A DNA stretch of 64,000 nucleotides. Source: Sinomonas mesophila. GTDB taxonomy: Bacteria > Actinomycetota > Actinomycetes > Actinomycetales > Micrococcaceae. The notes under the pieces are model-generated. The model did no database searches. It had not been told where the DNA came from and saw only the letters and a program-made list of their open reading frames with translations. The position numbers were made by a program, and so were the translations under genes. This document shows positions 63,586-64,000 of the stretch, one piece after another. Location of the stretch: positions 185,322-249,321 of the forward strand of contig NZ_KV908324.1 in NCBI RefSeq assembly GCF_001999765.1, given 5' to 3'. Numbering within the stretch: the stretch's first letter is position 1; each line of letters starts with the position of its first letter.

Positions 63586-64000
63586 CTAGTCGCCGAAGGG
63601 AAGGAGCTGGTCCCCCTCGTGCAGGATGCGCACGTGGGCCGCGGTCTGCCCCGCCATGTAGTGCCGCCGGCACAGGGTCTCATACCCCACCTCGGCCGGC
63701 ACCTGGCCCTCGTGGCGGTGCTCGTGAGGTGCCGCGATGTCCGCGACAAGGACCTGGTCGCCCTCGAGGACCATCCGCCCGCCGACTGTGCGGGCGTTGT
63801 GCGTGGCCCGGCGGCCGCACCAGCACAGGGTCTCCACCTGGAGCACCTCGACGCGGTCGGCGAGCTCGACGAGCCGGCGCGAGCCCTCGAAGAGGCGGCC
63901 CCGGAAGTCGGTCGAAATGCCGAAGGCATACACGTCGGCGTCGAGCTCGTCGACCACGCGGGCGAGCTCCTCGACCTGCGCTGCGAGGTAGAACTGCGCC
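63586..64000 (-). CDS. tdk: Thymidine kinase, C-terminal part (5' end beyond window)
   Basis: Phosphorylates thymidine in pyrimidine salvage. The visible ~137 residues begin AQFYLAAQVEELARVVDELDADVYAFGISTDFRGRLFEGSRRL, typical of TK1-type enzymes. The zinc Cys pairs are ETLCWCGRRATHNAR (CxC) and YETLCRRHY (the lone later Cys). The lasso-loop region lies between. The P-loop half is outside the window. Stop TAG at 63586; convergent with sepH. Confidence 0.9.
   Translation of the reverse strand, partial: AQFYLAAQVEELARVVDELDADVYAFGISTDFRGRLFEGSRRLVELADRVEVLQVETLCWCGRRATHNARTVGGRMVLEGDQVLVADIAAPHEHRHEGQVPAEVGYETLCRRHYMAGQTAAHVRILHEGDQLLPFGD

Overview
This 64 kb window is a high-GC actinobacterial chromosome segment, almost fully coding, with frequent GTG/TTG starts and 1-8 nt gene overlaps. 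The gene content points to Micrococcales, most likely Micrococcaceae (Arthrobacter/Sinomonas relatives). Markers include SepH, the small families DUF3000, DUF3093, DUF3159, DUF3710, DUF4193 and DUF6421, an HGxxPAAW protein beside trpC, a mycothiol-type TIGR03085 protein and a KimA-like transporter with two TrkA proteins. No phage, insertion sequence, CRISPR array, rRNA or plasmid gene is visible. The genus call is inference from recalled family distribution.

Layout. 1-13.7 kb (minus strand) runs hisI-trpE-trp membrane protein-HGxxPAAW-trpC-trpB-trpA-lgt-gltB-gltD, linking tryptophan, lipoprotein and glutamate synthesis. 14.7-20.7 kb (minus) is a riboflavin/histidine block ribD-ribE-ribB-ribA-ribH-hisE-hisG-hisF behind a well-conserved FMN riboswitch. 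20.8-25.6 kb (minus) holds rpe-rsmB-fmt-def (overlapping) and an orphan PD-(D/E)XK protein. 25.7-26.9 kb is a tRNA locus: Val(CAC) on minus and Gly-Cys-Val-Gly-Val on plus, followed by a 29-codon ORF. 27-32.7 kb has zapE, a sulfurtransferase-sufE pair, a Cys-tRNA deacylase-like gene, an alpha/beta hydrolase and msrB. 32.8-36.4 kb is a three-gene unit (DUF6421, SDR, threonine-aldolase-like) behind a potentially structured leader. 36.5-40.8 kb: DUF3000, rnd and fadB (no fadA between). 40.8-47 kb (minus): an ECF transporter with a fused, asymmetric double ATPase, a nucleoside hydrolase and an aldo/keto reductase. 47.1-53.3 kb (minus): dxs with two small genes, and acnA. 53.5-60.8 kb: RNA methyltransferase and KimA-like permease, divergent from two trkA genes, then DUF3159/OB-fold/DUF3710/dut. 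60.9-64 kb: DUF3093, DUF4193, sepH and a partial tdk.

Most genes are housekeeping. The less ordinary items are: a dispersed palindromic repeat with conserved ends and a variable core (two copies); the DUF6421 unit and its leader; the fused ECF ATPase with one degenerate nucleotide site; a DtxR-like palindrome ahead of acnA; and a recurrent pattern of short tandem duplications spanning stop codons.
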